DNA of 39,389 bases from a virus. The position numbers and the translations under genes are program-made. The notes below the pieces were generated by a model. It saw only the letters and a list, made by a program, of their open reading frames with translations. It searched no databases and was not told where the DNA came from. Positions 5,944 through 12,850 of this stretch are shown in pieces. Positions within the stretch are counted from its first letter, which is position 1. Every line of letters begins with the position of its first letter. Location: positions 1 to 39,389 of IMG/VR virus record IMGVR_UViG_3300044618_000956. One strand, given 5' to 3'.

Positions 5944-6138
5944 ATGACCCAGACAAAATACTTTGTCATTCGCTATAACGGCGAAAACCCGGAATTGCAT
6001 ATGGCAACCAATTTCCTGAATGACGCCCGCGATGAGGCCCAACGCGCCGCCCTGTCTTGCCCCCAAACCCGCTTTCTGATCGCCACTGAAACGCAATCCG
6101 TTGTGGTTCAAACTCAAGTAAACTGGACAGATAAATGA
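5944..6138 (+). CDS. Small unknown protein (64 aa)
   Basis: Not recognised. The ATG at 5944 lies just after the mini-protein's stop, and the gene ends in an ATGA overlap with the next. The product starts with a TKYFVIRYNG strand and ends with a TRFLIATETQSVVVQTQV double strand around a central helix (ATNFLNDARDEAQRAA), a plausible beta-alpha-beta fold. Only its operon position can be used; no motif is visible. Confidence 0.6.
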   Translation: MTQTKYFVIRYNGENPELHMATNFLNDARDEAQRAALSCPQTRFLIATETQSVVVQTQVNWTDK

Positions 6139-6449
6139 CCGAGCAAGAACGTATAGACAAGATTAACCAGCTTCGCATTCGTCACGCCGAAGCACAAAAG
6201 TTGGCCGACCGCGCACAAGATAAGTATATGATCGCGGCGGCAAATGCGGTTCGCATTCGTAATGCCCTGGAGGATTTGCTTGCGGAGGCCTGGATCAATT
6301 GGGTGGACGGCGACAGCCCACCGCCTGCGAATGCACGGGTTGAGGTCCGCTCGCGGAACTACGTCAACCGGGTTGGCCTGGCAGGCGCTTTTGAGTGGCA
6401 CACTGGGGAGATTATCCGCTATCGCTTTGTTGAGGAGACTGCACGATGA
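6135..6449 (+). CDS. Unknown protein with N-terminal coiled coil (104 aa)
   Basis: Not recognised. Residues 1-50 are a long charged helix, probably a coiled coil (ERIDKINQLRIRHAEAQKLA onward). The second half is a small beta domain starting at about AWINWVDGDSPPP and containing VEVRSRNYVNRVG and the aromatic IIRYRF end. It is coupled to both neighbours by ATGA overlaps. Function cannot be assigned. Confidence 0.6.
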   Translation: MTEQERIDKINQLRIRHAEAQKLADRAQDKYMIAAANAVRIRNALEDLLAEAWINWVDGDSPPPANARVEVRSRNYVNRVGLAGAFEWHTGEIIRYRFVEETAR

Positions 6450-6865
6450 CCAATGAAGAACTGGACAAGGCCCGGGCTAATAAGGCTTGGGAAATTCGAT
6501 ACGTTGAAACAAAGCCAACAAATGATTCAATAGCCCAAATCGCCGCCCGCCTAGCCCGCGAAGGCTGGACCCCGCCGCCGCCGGTTGACCCGGATGTGTT
6601 GGCGTATCGGGAGTGGGAGTCCCTCCAAGGCCACCGCGATCACGGGGAAAAAGTGCTTGCCGGGGAATGGGACCAAAGCGTCGCCGCAATCGGCTACCTC
6701 GCCGGAGCCCGCATGGCCCGAGAACAGGAGCAGGAACGGGCGAAGGCGCTGGAGGCTGGAGTGTCCGACGCCATCGCATACGTCGAGTTTCAGCGGCCCA
6801 ACGCCGTTGACCTAGATCAACTGCTTCTCGCGCTGCGCAATCTGCTCAAGGGGGCTGACCAGTGA
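6446..6865 (+). CDS. Unknown helical protein (139 aa)
   Basis: Not recognised. The first 60 residues are soluble and mixed, with a PPPPVDPDVLAYREW segment; the rest is helical, with a Gln/Glu-rich stretch (ARMAREQEQERAKALEAG) and a C-terminal DQLLLALRNLL helix. The YREWESLQGHRD.G.KVLAGEWD arrangement resembles a recurring phage segment found in small proteins of unknown function. Both ends overlap neighbours by 4 bases, so it is part of the coupled block. Confidence 0.6.
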   Translation: MTNEELDKARANKAWEIRYVETKPTNDSIAQIAARLAREGWTPPPPVDPDVLAYREWESLQGHRDHGEKVLAGEWDQSVAAIGYLAGARMAREQEQERAKALEAGVSDAIAYVEFQRPNAVDLDQLLLALRNLLKGADQ

Positions 6866-7023
6866 ACCGAGGCTGGCTGCTCAACGACATCCTCCGCGCC
6901 ATCTTCGGCCAGCCCAAACCCCGCCGCGAGCCGCTGCAACTGCCCGATGACCAGAACTATGGCGGGCCTGAACGGCGCTTCGATGGCTGGCCTAACACGA
7001 CATGGAAAGCGCCGTGGCTGTGA
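6862..7023 (+). CDS. Small unknown protein (53 aa)
   Basis: Not recognised and easily missed. A GTG at 6862 overlaps the TGA of the previous gene (GTGA), after a GGGGGCTGACCA tract, and the frame stays open to TGA at 7021-7023. The product begins with a helix (WLLNDILRAIFG) and continues into a Pro/Arg-rich, probably extended tail ending in Trp-rich WPNTTWKAPWL. Continuity of the 4-base-overlap pattern on both sides is the main support. Confidence 0.5.
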   Translation: MNRGWLLNDILRAIFGQPKPRREPLQLPDDQNYGGPERRFDGWPNTTWKAPWL

Positions 7024-7331
7024 CCTTGCAATGGGCAGATGCTCACCTTTCGTCAGCTCACCGAAACGCTGCCGGAAAACTGCACGGCCACACTTGGCGG
7101 GTTCGGGCCTTCTGGCCGCATGACGGAACGGACGTTCTGGAGCGGCAACGGTTGCTGCGGAAATGGGCGTCTGCCCTAGATCACCGGGAACTGCCCGCGC
7201 ATCTGACCCTATCCGAAGACCTCGCGGGCCACCTGGGCGCTGCCGTCAAGGCTTGCCGCGTTGAGGTATGGCGCGAGGCGGAAGGCTTGGGGGCTGTGTG
7301 GATTGCACAAACAAAGGAGATCGAAATATGA
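7020..7331 (+). CDS. queD-like: QueD-like / 6-pyruvoyl-tetrahydropterin-synthase family protein, catalytic Cys replaced
   Basis: A 103-residue T-fold protein. QueD makes 6-carboxy-tetrahydropterin, the second step to preQ0 and queuosine. Numbered from the GTG at 7020, the zinc ligands H14 (SSAHR), H22 and H24 (KLHGH) are present, as are the LDH pair (D53-H54), the SED acid (about E66) and a WRE near residue 85. In Escherichia coli QueD the catalytic Cys directly precedes GRLHGH; here that place is Ala (A18 of AAGKLHGH), so classical QueD chemistry is doubtful. The GTG makes a GTGA overlap like its neighbours; an in-frame ATG at 7002 would add 6 residues. It is coupled to deoxyribosyltransferase-like and DpdA-like genes, which points to deazaguanine DNA modification. 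Confidence 0.72.
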   Translation: MTLQWADAHLSSAHRNAAGKLHGHTWRVRAFWPHDGTDVLERQRLLRKWASALDHRELPAHLTLSEDLAGHLGAAVKACRVEVWREAEGLGAVWIAQTKEIEI

Positions 7332-7717
7332 CCACGCTTTACCTATGCGGGCCGATCAATGGCTGCACGGACGAACAGGCAACGGGCTGGCGCGAGCATG
7401 TCAAAAGCCTTTGGGCAGGCGAAACCCTGGACCCTATGCGGCGGGACTATCGCGGCAAGGAAGCGGTCGCCTATCGGGACATCGTGGAACTCGACAAGAT
7501 CGACATTCAGCGATGCGACGCGGTTTTGGTCAGCTACGACAAGCCGAGCGTTGGAACGTCAATGGAAGTGCTGTTTGCGTGGCAGATCGGGAAGCCGGTT
7601 GTGGTCGTCGCTGACAGCAAGACAACGATCTCCCCTTGGTTGCGATACCACGCGCACAGGATCGTTGGGGACTATGAAACTGGCGTTGCCGTCGCGGCTG
7701 AACTCTCTCGCGAATGA
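7328..7717 (+). CDS. Nucleoside 2-deoxyribosyltransferase-like protein
   Basis: A 129-residue flavodoxin-like protein. YLCGPING (5-12), the WR at 21-22, CDAVLVSYDKPSVGTSMEV (63-81, with E80 in the place of the family's catalytic Glu) and PWLRYHAH (103-110) match the short nucleoside 2-deoxyribosyltransferase-like family. Classical members swap the base on a deoxynucleoside; many phage members are uncharacterised and could be hydrolases acting on (deoxy)nucleotides. It starts in an ATGA overlap and its stop overlaps the start of the DpdA-like gene. Context suggests work on a modified purine (deoxy)nucleoside or on nucleotide pools; that is an inference. Confidence 0.75.
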   Translation: MTTLYLCGPINGCTDEQATGWREHVKSLWAGETLDPMRRDYRGKEAVAYRDIVELDKIDIQRCDAVLVSYDKPSVGTSMEVLFAWQIGKPVVVVADSKTTISPWLRYHAHRIVGDYETGVAVAAELSRE

Positions 7718-8400
7718 CGATTCACTACCACGGCACCCCGATTACCCCAAACGAAGTGCTTTTAAGCATTTCTGGCCGTAATTTTTGCGTGTCTCACGCT
7801 AGGCCAGATCAAGTCAAAACAGTTCATGCAATTGGTCAGTCCGTGATGCTGGACAATGGCGCTTTTTCTAAACACACTACGGGCCGGCAAACGAATTGGA
7901 CAGCATACTATTCTTGGTGTGACCAATGGCTAGACTATCAAACAACTTGGGCCGTAATTCCAGACGTGATTGATGCTGGAAGCCAGGAACAGGACGCGCT
8001 AATTCGAGAATGGCCGCACGGCCAGCGCGGCGCTCCCGTATGGCATACGGGGGAGCCTATTTCTCGGCTTCTTGCCCTATGTGACGCATGGCCCCGTGTG
8101 TGTGTAGGCTCTACAGACGAGCATTGGCAGGTTTTAGGCCCTGCATGGCGTAGGCGTATGGATGAGGCGTTTAATGAACTTGCGAAGCGCCATAAGCGCA
8201 TTCCTTGGCTGCATATGTTGCGGGGAATGCAACTGGCCCTGCATCATTATCCCTTCTCCAGCTTGGACAGCACAGACATAGCCCGCAATCATCACCTAAT
8301 CCATAATTCTGCTTTGGCTATGGCTACGCGGTGGGACGCCGCGCAATGCCCTCCGCGATGGGAAATTAAAGCCCAACAACAAGATTTGTATGGAGACTAA
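7714..8400 (+). CDS. dpdA-like: DpdA-like DNA guanine transglycosylase
   Basis: A 228-residue TGT-superfamily protein. DpdA enzymes swap guanine in DNA for a 7-deazaguanine base. SVMLDNGAFS (43-52) corresponds to the TDSGGFQ loop of tRNA-guanine transglycosylase, so D47 is the expected general acid/base. FSSLDSTDIARNH (181-193) corresponds to the DCVxPTRN segment, so D185 is the expected nucleophile. The WAVIPDVIDAG, CVGSTDEHW and MLRGM segments complete the barrel pattern of short phage DpdA-type proteins. The C-terminal CxCxxC zinc site of TGT is absent; only one Cys (C212) remains there. It ends a trio coupled by 4-base overlaps. A different substrate or product cannot be excluded. Confidence 0.72.
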   Translation: MTIHYHGTPITPNEVLLSISGRNFCVSHARPDQVKTVHAIGQSVMLDNGAFSKHTTGRQTNWTAYYSWCDQWLDYQTTWAVIPDVIDAGSQEQDALIREWPHGQRGAPVWHTGEPISRLLALCDAWPRVCVGSTDEHWQVLGPAWRRRMDEAFNELAKRHKRIPWLHMLRGMQLALHHYPFSSLDSTDIARNHHLIHNSALAMATRWDAAQCPPRWEIKAQQQDLYGD

Positions 8401-8401
8401 A

Positions 8402-8644
8402 ATGGCTGGTCGCCCGGTATCTTGGACGCCCCAGGAGGACGCTACCCTTTGCGCCTTGCGGCAAGAGGGCTATACTGCTCGACAGATCGCGCAAGAAATG
8501 GGCAAGACCCGGAGCGCGGTGCTAGGTCGAATCTACAGGCTACAGGCGAAAAAAGATGTTCGAGTGGGGATATCTTCCCAAGAGGGACAAGCGTCCAAAC
8601 CAGCACAGGCTGACGCCGGAACAGATGGCGGAAGGCCGCTATAA
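8402..8644 (+). CDS. GcrA/Myb-like HTH protein (paralogue 4)
   Basis: An 80-residue protein with the HTH at the N-terminus: VSWTPQEDATLCALRQEGYT (6-25), then ARQIAQEMGKTRSAVLGRIYRL (26-47). It is the closest of the small paralogues to the HTH of the full-length GcrA-like protein. The remainder (about 48-80) is Gln/Ala/Gly-rich and looks disordered. The ATG at 8402 is 2 bases from the DpdA-like stop with GGAG six bases upstream. The last 89 bases overlap the next gene in another frame, so part of the tail may be a by-product of that overlap. Confidence 0.65.
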   Translation: MAGRPVSWTPQEDATLCALRQEGYTARQIAQEMGKTRSAVLGRIYRLQAKKDVRVGISSQEGQASKPAQADAGTDGGRPL

Positions 8645-8927
8645 GGGCAGCAAGTCCAGCAAAGGAAAGCTACGCGGCGACAGGGTGTATTATCAAGCCC
8701 TGATCGCTTTGCGAAAGGACTACTCGACAACTAACACCAAGGCCGCGCAACAGTGGGTTAAAGACAACCCCGAGGAATTTAGCCGCATATGCAGGGAAGC
8801 CGCATACAAAGCCTGGGAAGAAGGCGGGCCGATGCGTAAGGCCGTTAGCCGGAACAAAATAAAGCGAGCGATGGCGTTGCGCGGAGACTCGAAAGCGTAT
8901 AAAAGACCTCCGCGAGTTGAGAGATAG
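8556..8927 (+). CDS. Unknown basic protein (123 aa), last gene of the early operon
   Basis: Not recognised. The frame opens at an ATG (8556) inside the preceding HTH gene; a shorter start at 8625 is possible. The product is rich in Lys, Arg and Gln, with a helical middle (VYYQALIALRKDYSTTNTKA, about 44-63) and a very basic C-terminus (KAVSRNKIKRAMALRG, about 94-109), so nucleic-acid binding is possible. It ends 15 bases before the operon's terminator. The overlap of 89 bases with its neighbour is unusually long for this operon. Confidence 0.55.
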   Translation: MFEWGYLPKRDKRPNQHRLTPEQMAEGRYKGSKSSKGKLRGDRVYYQALIALRKDYSTTNTKAAQQWVKDNPEEFSRICREAAYKAWEEGGPMRKAVSRNKIKRAMALRGDSKAYKRPPRVER

Positions 8928-8941
8928 ACATTTTCCTCGCC

Positions 8942-8985
8942 GCCCCGTCGCCTGTCCTCTCCTCCAGGCGGCGGGGCCTTTTTTA
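8942..8985 (+). terminator. Strong rho-independent terminator of the early operon
   Basis: CCCCGTCGCCTG (8943-8954) pairs with CAGGCGGCGGGG (8965-8976) over 12 positions with one G-T pair and a 10-base loop, followed by CCTTTTTTATG. It lies just past the last rightward early gene and against the 3' end of the convergent primase-helicase gene. There is no U-tract in the other direction, so it acts on the plus strand only. Confidence 0.9.
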
Positions 8986-10866
8986 TGCCTTTTTCCAGGC
9001 GTCGGTCCCGGCGCGGCGAACGTATCCAGCATTCACCAGCTTCATAAGCGAGCGCCTGACGCCTTGGCGGGCAGTCGCCGCGCTGCATTCCGCTTCGTCT
9101 CTGATTGCGTTTCGCATGTCGTCCTCCGACACGATCTTGCCGCTTTCGAGTAGGTTCATTAACACAATGTCATACTTGCTGGTCTTGCCGCCCGCCGCCC
9201 GTAGCGCATCGTTATAGGTCGAAACCAGGGACGACGCGGGCTTGCCCTTCTTGTTCACGCCAAGCGGCATAGGCTCCATTGTAAAATACATGTCCTCCAG
9301 CCTATCCCCATCCTTTTGCTTGGCGACCGTGACGCGAGCCGTTGGAGCTTCGGGATCAGGCTTGAACACGCCTAGCAGGAAGTCCAAGTTTGCCATCATG
9401 GCAGACGAGCCACGCGGCCTGTCTGACGCATTGTGGCCGGTATGGTGGATGATGATAGCGGAGCATCCGAACTGTGCCCGAACGTCCGTATTGATGGCGC
9501 GGATATAGGATGCAATGTCGTTCGATGAATTTTCATCGCCCGCGAACGTTTGAGATAGCGTGTCGATCACGACCAGGGCGGGCTTCACCTTCATTCGGTG
9601 CATGGCCGCAACCAACGCTTCTAACTGCTCCTTCACAGTCAGAATAAGCGGTGTCGTCACTAGCCAAATGTCGTCGGAGATCGGCAAGCCGTGGTGCTTA
9701 TGCCAAGCCTGAATCCGCCGATAGATACCCGCGCCGCCTTCGGAAGCCAGATACAAGACCGGGGCCTTGCGCGTTTCCTTGCCGATAAAGTCCATCCCGT
9801 TTGCCATATGGCAGCACAGGTCGATGGCGATGAACGACTTGAACGTGCCAGACGCACCGAAAATCATGCCCACGGCTTGTTCGGGGATCAGGTCATCCAC
9901 AATCCAGTCAATGTCTTCATACTCGCGGCCAACATCGTTAGCCGTTCGGATCAGTTCGCCGGGCTCAAAAGCGGGCTCCGGGGCAAATTTCTGAGCGCCA
10001 TGCACCAGCCGTGGGATTTCTTGGACACGGGCCTCCCAGCGCCGCAATTCCGGCCCTTCAGGGGGCTTCCCGGCCTGCATGAGCCCGGTGACCATCTCAA
10101 CGGTTGTGTCGGGCCTCACGCCCTCGCTAGTGAGCCTAGCGGTCAGCTTCAAAAGCGGATCATGATAGCTACGCTCATCCAGATTTGGCGTAACCAGTGC
10201 CTCAACAAGCTGTGCGGCATTGGACCGTGGCTTTAGTTCGCGCCGTAGCGGGACCACCGTTTCAGAGCGCAATCGGTCAAGGTTGATGCCAAAAACCATG
10301 CAGGCATCGTCCAGGCTATAGACCCGCTGTGCGTCAAATTGCCGCAGTTGCGCCGCAAAGGCACCGCTAGGCCGCTTCTTCGTGTTCGCGCCTTGTGGAA
10401 GCCTGACATACCGAATCAGGTTGTTGCCCGACGCATCCGCTTTAACGAGTCCGTCCAGGGCCATTGCCTGCATGATGCGGTCGATCAATGCCGGGTCGCG
10501 AGCATCGGGATCATCCGCGTCGATCAGACAGCCAATCTGGAACTTGCCCGGTGAGGTTTCGATTACATAACTAGGGTGCGCCCCCAAGCCGGTCATGTCG
10601 GCATCGTCGGCTACGAGAACGCATAGCCTGTGAAAGTGTGTCTTACGCCGCGCAATCTCCTTGCCCTTCATGGCAGAGACGCAGAAGAAATTGTTATCTT
10701 CCGACCGGCTGTTAATTAGCCGCTGTTGGGCCTCAGTCGCCCGCCATGCTTTGCCGCCCCACATTGTGACATCGGCGGCATTCGGGTCGGCGCGAAAGCT
10801 AGTCGTCCAGCCGTAGCCGTCGCCCAAATCGCCATAGACGTGTTGCAGAAACTCGCTGTTGTCCAC
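8983..10866 (-). CDS. Replicative primase-helicase (RepB-like primase fused to RepA-type helicase)
   Basis: A 627-residue protein. The N-terminal part is a RepB/DNA-primase-like domain (HRLCVLVADDAD about 79-90, with acidic metal-site residues; PSYVIETSPGKFQIG about 98-112). The centre is a RecA-fold helicase of the RepA/AAA_25 type: Walker A GASGTFKS (337-344), Walker B ALVVIDT (430-436) and HHTGH (474-478). The last 70 residues look like a winged helix. It should unwind and prime phage DNA while host DNA polymerase III extends, since no polymerase gene is present. The start is a GTG at 10864-10866 with AAGGG upstream, just behind the HTH gene, forming a two-gene leftward unit. Confidence 0.85.
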   Translation of the reverse strand: MDNSEFLQHVYGDLGDGYGWTTSFRADPNAADVTMWGGKAWRATEAQQRLINSRSEDNNFFCVSAMKGKEIARRKTHFHRLCVLVADDADMTGLGAHPSYVIETSPGKFQIGCLIDADDPDARDPALIDRIMQAMALDGLVKADASGNNLIRYVRLPQGANTKKRPSGAFAAQLRQFDAQRVYSLDDACMVFGINLDRLRSETVVPLRRELKPRSNAAQLVEALVTPNLDERSYHDPLLKLTARLTSEGVRPDTTVEMVTGLMQAGKPPEGPELRRWEARVQEIPRLVHGAQKFAPEPAFEPGELIRTANDVGREYEDIDWIVDDLIPEQAVGMIFGASGTFKSFIAIDLCCHMANGMDFIGKETRKAPVLYLASEGGAGIYRRIQAWHKHHGLPISDDIWLVTTPLILTVKEQLEALVAAMHRMKVKPALVVIDTLSQTFAGDENSSNDIASYIRAINTDVRAQFGCSAIIIHHTGHNASDRPRGSSAMMANLDFLLGVFKPDPEAPTARVTVAKQKDGDRLEDMYFTMEPMPLGVNKKGKPASSLVSTYNDALRAAGGKTSKYDIVLMNLLESGKIVSEDDMRNAIRDEAECSAATARQGVRRSLMKLVNAGYVRRAGTDAWKKA

Positions 10867-10869
10867 GGG

Positions 10870-11106
10870 TTAACCCTTGAACAGCGTTTCAAGGCTGATC
10901 TTTATTTTATGTTGCTCTGCATAATCTAGGATGGGCTTCCAATACTTAAGCGGAACCTTGCCGCCAGAGCCCTTTTTACTTGTGGGTTGCAACCACCGCG
11001 ATACGGTAGATGGATAGGTGTTCAGGATGGTCGCGGCCTTGGTGACGCCGCCGAGCATAGTGACGACATCGTATGCGGGCTGTTCACGCCCTCGGATCGA
11101 ATTCAT
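10870..11106 (-). CDS. Small HTH regulator (Cro/YdaS-like)
   Basis: A 78-residue protein with an excellent AAGGAG ribosome site 8 bases before the ATG. MLGGVTKAATILNTYPSTVSRWL (about 17-39) is a helix-turn-helix, and the continuation GGKVPLKYWKPILDYAEQH is the usual second part of small phage Cro/YdaS-type regulators (a VP.K motif followed by a helix). It is the first gene of the leftward primase-helicase unit and faces a rightward unit, so it probably binds the 11107-11231 intergenic region and adjusts both transcripts. Which way it acts cannot be told. Confidence 0.7.
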   Translation of the reverse strand: MNSIRGREQPAYDVVTMLGGVTKAATILNTYPSTVSRWLQPTSKKGSGGKVPLKYWKPILDYAEQHKIKISLETLFKG

Positions 11107-11231
11107 GGGGAAATCTCCTTTCACACACACTAGGCCCGGAAGCGCATTTTCTGCAATAGCGATTTGTGCAAAAAATGTCTGGACACGCCAAACGGGGGCG
11201 ACTAGGGTTCGGTCATTGGAAGGAGAAACCA
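11107..11231. promoter_or_regulatory. Divergent control region between the HTH/primase unit and the recombination unit
   Basis: These 125 bases separate two strong ribosome sites pointing in opposite directions, so both promoters should lie here. It contains CACACACACTAGG (about 11122), TGCAATAGC (11152-11160), TTGTGCAAAAAATG (11164-11177) and a split TGTC/GACA palindrome near 11177. The CTATTGCA box on the minus strand also appears in the other divergent region near 2349, so a shared regulator is possible. Confidence 0.4.
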
Positions 11232-11621
11232 ATGTCAAACCGTGAAACAGCCCTGGAGGCCCTCGCCTCCGCATGGGTGAAAGCCAAGACCGCCGAAATC
11301 GAAGCCAACGCCCATCGCGTCGCAATCGAAGCCGACATCATCGCCATAACCGGAGCCAAGGAAGAAGGCCGCGAAACACACACCCTGCCCACGCACAAAA
11401 TCACCGTCATCGGAAAGCTGACCTACAAAGCCGAATTTGAGCCGCTGCACGAACTCACCGAACAATGGCCCGAGCAATTCCAAGTCATCAAATACGAGCC
11501 CAAACTGAACGAGCCGCAAATCCGCAAAATCCGCGAAATGCGCCCCGATCTTTACCGCCAAATGTCCGAACACATCACCGTCAAGCCAGCCAAAACCGGG
11601 ATCACCGTCGATGTCCTTTGA
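11232..11621 (+). CDS. Conserved phage protein of the recombination module (DUF7173-like)
   Basis: A 129-residue protein with a classic GGAAGGAGAAACCA ribosome site. The first half is a long helix (ALEALASAWVKAKTAEIEAN, about 7-26) with EADIIA, followed by an HTLPTHKITVIGKLTYKAEF hairpin and a C-terminal helix region (PQIRKIREMRPDLYRQM). Small proteins of this layout sit immediately upstream of Sak4-type ATPases in many phages. No catalytic residues are evident; a helper role in recombination is inferred from position. It overlaps the next gene by 11 bases. Confidence 0.65.
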   Translation: MSNRETALEALASAWVKAKTAEIEANAHRVAIEADIIAITGAKEEGRETHTLPTHKITVIGKLTYKAEFEPLHELTEQWPEQFQVIKYEPKLNEPQIRKIREMRPDLYRQMSEHITVKPAKTGITVDVL

Positions 11622-12339
11622 CCTCAAATCCATCCGCAAATCCGAAGCCATTGCCGCCCCCCGCGTCATGCTCTATGGCGTGGAGGGGATCGGCAAGACC
11701 ACCTTTGCCGCCGGGGCTCCCAACCCTGTCTTCATTCTGACCGAGGACGGCCTGGGCTCGCTTAAGGTCGATCACTTCCCGATTGCTCGTTCGTCTAATG
11801 ACGTTCTGGAGGCTATCGGGACGCTCTACAGCGAGGCGCACGAATTCCGCACCGTGGTCCTAGACTCAGCCGACTGGCTTGAGAACATGATATGGCAGGA
11901 AGTCGAAGCCAAGCATGACGCCAAAGACCTCGCCTATGGTAAGGGTGCGGTGCTGGTGACAAACCGCTGGCGGGAAATTCTGGATGGCCTCAACGCCCTC
12001 CGCAATGACCGCAAGATGGCCGTCATCGTGATCGCGCATTGCGCCATCAAGCGTTTCGACAGCCCCGAAGTCGAGCCCTATGACCGCTATCAGCCCAAGC
12101 TACAGGATCGGTCTAGCGCCATCCTGCGGGAATGGGCCGACGCGGTGCTGTTCGGCAACTACAAGACCCTCGTCAAGAAAGACGACGTTGGGTTTTCCAA
12201 AACCAGCAATCGCGGGATTTCGACCGGCGAAAGGTTGCTCTACACCAATGAGCGCCCCGCCTACATGGCGAAAAACCGCTATAGCCTTCCCGACCATATC
12301 CCTATGGCCTGGGATGAATTCGAAGCCGCAATCAACTAA
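11611..12339 (+). CDS. Sak4-like RecA-fold ATPase (single-strand annealing/recombination)
   Basis: A 242-residue P-loop protein: Walker A GVEGIGKTT (23-31), Walker B TVVLDSADWLE (81-91) and a VIVIAHCAIKRF strand with H143 in the sensor position. This is the AAA_24/Sak4 layout, an ATP-dependent single-strand annealing protein that works with a phage ssDNA-binding protein. The downstream DUF669 gene is that usual partner. The start ATG (11611) overlaps the preceding gene, with a weak GGGAT ribosome site, so coupling is likely. Confidence 0.85.
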   Translation: MSFDLKSIRKSEAIAAPRVMLYGVEGIGKTTFAAGAPNPVFILTEDGLGSLKVDHFPIARSSNDVLEAIGTLYSEAHEFRTVVLDSADWLENMIWQEVEAKHDAKDLAYGKGAVLVTNRWREILDGLNALRNDRKMAVIVIAHCAIKRFDSPEVEPYDRYQPKLQDRSSAILREWADAVLFGNYKTLVKKDDVGFSKTSNRGISTGERLLYTNERPAYMAKNRYSLPDHIPMAWDEFEAAIN

Positions 12340-12353
12340 GGAACCAGAAAACC

Positions 12354-12848
12354 ATGCCTGCAATCGACTTTGACGTTACCGCCTATGAGCCACAGCCCAT
12401 CCGCTCCGGTTGGGAACCGCTGCCTCCCGGCGACTATACCGCCTGCGTGACTTCCACCGAAGTCAAGCCGACCAAGGCGGGCAACGGGGAGTATATCGAA
12501 CTCACCATTGAGATCATGGACGGGGACTTTTCCGGTCGCAAGATTTGGGAACGCCTGAACATCAACAACCCGTCCGAACAGACGGTCCAGATCGCCCGGT
12601 CGCAGCTTAACCAGCTTGCCACCGCGCTAGGCCAAGTCCCGCTGAAGGACACGGATCAACTGCTTGAGATTCCGTTCACCCTGACGCTGGACATCGACCG
12701 CAAGGACACCACGCGCAACCGGGTCATGGGCTATTCGTCCGCGTCATCGGCTCCGCGTAAGGTGGTGACGAGTCCAACCAAAAATTACTCTGGTTATGAA
12801 GTTTTGAACGTGCCCACAAGCCCCGCTAAGAAGCCCTGGGAGAAGTAA
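12354..12848 (+). CDS. DUF669 ssDNA-binding-like protein
   Basis: A 164-residue protein: WEPLPPGDYTACVTSTEVKP (20-39), then GEYIELTIEIMDGDFSGRKIWERLNI (about 45-70), then QTVQIARSQLNQLATALGQ and an RNRVMGYSS strand, followed by a low-complexity tail. This is the DUF669 pattern (LPPGxY, GRKIWERLN, ARxQL), an OB-like protein that acts as the ssDNA-binding partner of Sak4-type recombinases. The ribosome site is AAGGAACCAGAAAACC. The C-terminal ends in acidic/basic PWEK rather than a typical acidic SSB tail. Confidence 0.8.
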   Translation: MPAIDFDVTAYEPQPIRSGWEPLPPGDYTACVTSTEVKPTKAGNGEYIELTIEIMDGDFSGRKIWERLNINNPSEQTVQIARSQLNQLATALGQVPLKDTDQLLEIPFTLTLDIDRKDTTRNRVMGYSSASSAPRKVVTSPTKNYSGYEVLNVPTSPAKKPWEK

Positions 12849-12850
12849 GC

